A stretch of 64,000 bases of DNA from Chlamydoabsidia padenii. Its lineage: Eukaryota > Mucoromycota > Mucoromycetes > Mucorales > Cunninghamellaceae. Where the stretch lies: assembly GCA_025330725.1 (NCBI GenBank), contig JAIWND010000010.1, forward strand, positions 868,001 through 932,000. Reading direction: 5' to 3'. Both the position numbers and the translations under genes were made by a program. The notes beneath the pieces are model-generated. The model saw only the letters and a program-made list of their open reading frames with translations. It was not told the DNA's origin and searched no databases. This document shows positions 61,622 to 64,000 of this stretch, piece by piece (the first letter of the stretch is position 1; each line of letters starts with the position of its first letter).

Positions 61622-62489
61622 GGTGGTCCAAGGGTATTTGGAAATATAAGGATAAAGAAGACCAAGATACAATGATGCAAAAGAAAAAGAAAAAGAAAAA
61701 GAAAGAAAAGTTCCAGACGAAGGAAAAGATCCCAAAGGCGATTGTAATTTTCAAATCCCGATGGGGTTGGACGAGACGAAGATCGTTTTCCATTTTCCAT
61801 TTTAAGACGTTTTCCCACTCTCCTACGACATGTGTTCCTTGTTCTAAGATATACAAATACTTGATACTATGACAGAATTATCGTTACTCACTTTGAATCT
61901 TTTCAATGAATCAAGTCTTTGTCATTCACGTTCTATTAGTTAATGAGAAGTGTATTTTTACACTAGCCAAACTTACCAATTGTGTGCTAGTAGATCAATA
62001 TATTTGTCCCCCCTTTTTTACCACCAATTGCACCACATGAATCATACTCCGTTTCCCCGCTATTCGAGCACACACACACACACGGGGAGATCTTTGTGTA
62101 CCTTCCACTTCCACATCATTCCCCAATACAGTAAGAATGAACATACGAGAAGCAGCAGCATACATAAGATGACAACAACAATCAGTTTTTATTAATGTAA
62201 TTTTTGAACAACAAGGTAAAAACAAATGGGAGAGGGGTCCTATTACTGTAGTCCAAGAGAAGGGAATACATACAGCCAGCCTTGTGTTCAATTCCGCCAT
62301 ACCTAATTTGGTAAAGACAATGTCAAGTAAAGGATCGTCTGCATAGCAAAGAGAAGTAAAAAAAAAAAAAAGGAGAAGGGTTCCGATGGGTAATAGCATT
62401 AGGTATGGTTCGTTTTCCGTACATACTATGGTTCACCTTACCACTCTTTTCCAACATGATCGCTAGAGGAAGAAATCACCAGAGGTACA
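61622..62489. other. Intergenic between PC-esterase gene and transposase remnant
   Basis: Contains the motif at 61749-61760, a GAAAAA-type repeat at 61679-61706 and an (AC)n run at 62070-62082. A minus-strand ORF at 61995-62399 begins with a hydrophobic stretch but is otherwise unsupported. Confidence 0.4.
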
Positions 62490-63133
62490 ATTTAAGGCTT
62501 CAAAAGAATTCGTGTCGGTCTGATCATACATATTAATTTAAAACGTAGTATGACATGGTCAAAGAAAGGCTCCCCTGCAGTGGTCACAGTTCCCAAAACA
62601 CGGGCGAAAACATTAACCATTTTAGGTGCAATTTCTGCCCAAAATCTGATTAAATGTAGCCTCAGGCTTCCTCAACCTCCATCCAATAAAAAGAGAAAGC
62701 GAGAAGAAGACGTTGGTCGTGTGAGCAGAGGGACAATTACGGGACACTATGTTAGTTTCTAAAAGCTACGATGGATGAAATGGACCGGTATCCACATATG
62801 AAAGGCCATTACCTCGTGATGGATAATGCTCCAATCCATACATCGGTTGATATAGCTAAATATGTAGAATCTCGCGGTTACCGCTGTGTCTATTTACCAT
62901 CCTATTCTTCTAAACTTGATCCAATTGAACAGTTTTGGTCAGTGGTTAAGAGTAAAGTCAAACAAAACAAGCTACTGGAAACTGAGACACTTATGACAAG
63001 AATCAGTGAGGCATCTAATAGTTTGACGCTGAGCGATTTTATAAAGGGTTTGTTGGGCATTCTCACAAATGCTTGGACAAGTGTCGTAACAGGCAAACAC
63101 TCTGAAGATCTTTTTCATGGTCAATGGCAGTAA
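62490..63133 (+). pseudogene. Frameshifted DDE transposase remnant (IS630/Tc1-mariner-like)
   Basis: Two overlapping open stretches belong to one protein. The first (62550-62762) has SMTWSKKGSPAVVTVPKTRA and LTILGAISAQ, typical of DDE_3 transposases. It runs into a stop at about 62760 where loss of one base shifts the frame. The second (62771-63133) continues with GHYLVMDNAPIHTS (second Asp) and YLPSYSSKLDPIEQFWS.VKSKVK (final Glu), spaced as in the family. Upstream of 62550 the frame carrying the first catalytic Asp is degraded and no DNA-binding N terminus is present. It is therefore not expected to be active. A copy of the MITE-like repeat starts about 550 bases downstream. Confidence 0.85.
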
Positions 63134-63389
63134 AAAAAAATCGTACAGGATTTCCACAAAAGGATTGCGATTGCGCCGTGAATATAGCACCGAGTTGCGT
63201 TTGGCACCATTTACTGTAAGCTTTCTAATTCCATTCAAAGGAGATCACAATCGCTATGGAATGAACTTTATTCAACCTCAATCGGTCCATGATCACCATA
63301 TACAACCTTTCGCTGATGGAATGGCATGTTGACGGGCTTGTTTATCCCATCATTGGGCGAGCCGAAGTCCCAACAAATGTGGTATTCCG

Positions 63390-63432
63390 TGCCATTCATG
63401 CTATCCGTGCCATCCGTGCTATACGTGCCATG
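63390..63432 (+). repeat. Short tandem repeat, period about 9-12 bases
   Basis: Near-repeats of cgtgccat / cgtgctat alternate (ccgtgccattcatgctatccgtgcc and onward). Small and imperfect. Confidence 0.6.
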
Positions 63433-63679
63433 TTCCCCTATGAAACAGAAATGTATGACAAGAGGGAAATGTGAACGTTTGGAATATGGTCCTGTTCCTG
63501 AAATCATGATATTCGCTTTAGCAGACTTCTTGAGGGACTACTATATAATTAAAGAATCAGCTAGTCATTTAACAATGAATCGGTTATTGTTCTTGCCTTA
63601 GGTGTAAAAGAGTCCACGTTTCAACTAGGATAGATGATCGTCCATAGGCCTGTGTTGTAACTAATTAAATAAGATGATT

Positions 63680-64000
63680 GGTCTGACAAAGCCTGGATTG
63701 ACTGACACAAGGAACTTGGTGCTTGAATTTTGCGGTAACGTATGTTGGAAATATGCCATAGTGTCTATATCACTACTTTAATCATTAGCATGTGTTCACC
63801 ATTGAGCGAGTAGAGCTTCTTTTAACTGACTAAGAATCAAGGGCCGACGGGATTTGCAAATGAAAACTTCCGTTCCACTTTTTTGGATTTCCACTGAGTT
63901 TGAAAGTACTTTTGCAATTGAAGGTAAAAGTCATCTTGCGCTTGCATTGACTGACACAAGGATGTTGGTGCTTGGGTTTTGCAACAAAGTATGTTGGGAA
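63680..64000 (+). mobile_element. MITE-like repeat, third copy, cut by window end
   Basis: Two tandem units of the repeat found at 5541-6061 and 8269-8767. The first core (about 63692-63815) has gactgacacaagg, ttgcggtaacgtatgttggaaat, atgccatagtgt, actttaatcattagca and accattgagcgagtag. The second begins near 63943 with gactgacacaagg and runs off the end. The outer end sequence gctaggcgcac is not found in front of it, so this copy looks truncated or diverged on its left. Confidence 0.65.

Noticed and set aside
61995..62399. Minus-strand ORF with signal-peptide-like start
   Set aside because: The hydrophobic start comes partly from a T-tract on that strand, and the rest, including an (AC)n-encoded VCVCA run, looks non-coding.

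Overview
The window looks like nuclear DNA of a filamentous fungus of the Mucoromycota, probably Mucorales. The evidence is AT-rich intergenic DNA full of A/T homopolymers, GA/CT/TA microsatellites, genes with many short introns (about 50-90 nt), and protein sequences that resemble early-diverging fungi and animals as much as yeasts (UCH37, CtIP, POLD4, TMEM230, PRL phosphatase, SLC33A1). The genus cannot be fixed from sequence alone. I built the gene models by hand from splice sites and checked every one for reading-frame closure across all exons.

Layout. 1-3.9 kb: the 3' end of a Mak21/Noc1-type gene, an Sfp1-like zinc-finger regulator and a Fus1-like TM-SH3 protein. 5.5-8.8 kb: a HET-domain gene enclosed by two roughly 500-bp repeats in inverted orientation. 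8.9-13.4 kb: class III alcohol dehydrogenase, TIM17 and a FAD oxidoreductase. 13.6-22.5 kb: PA-TM-RING ligase, a second HET-domain gene, DUS1 and an acetyl-CoA transporter. 24.6-33.5 kb (all minus strand): a USP protease, POLD4/Cdm1, a REEP protein, a Zn2Cys6 regulator and a CtIP/Sae2 homologue. 34-50.5 kb: Sec14-like protein, GH18 chitinase, APC10, PRL phosphatase, PQ-loop transporter, C2H2 regulator, SWD1/RbBP5, Pcl-type cyclin, ORMDL and Cwc21. 50.9-61.6 kb: mitochondrial aconitase, a UCH37-like protein, TMEM230 and a PC-esterase-type membrane protein. 62.5-64 kb: a broken DDE transposase and another copy of the repeat seen around the first HET gene.

Most genes are unrelated housekeeping functions; adjacency does not imply a pathway. 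Three pairs share divergent promoters (TIM17/oxidoreductase, CtIP/Sec14-like, SWD1/cyclin).

Most notable observations: (1) the UCH37 homologue has lost both its catalytic Cys (now Tyr134) and catalytic His (now Gln202), while the oxyanion Gln, the Asp and the C-terminal domain are kept, which predicts a pseudo-deubiquitinase; (2) a HET gene sits between inverted MITE-like repeats whose units recur at the right end of the window; (3) a motif CGG[G/C][A/G]TTT[G/A]AA lies within about 220 bp upstream of at least fourteen start codons in either orientation and also opens the units of the repeat; (4) a probable GC-AG intron occurs in the SWD1 gene.
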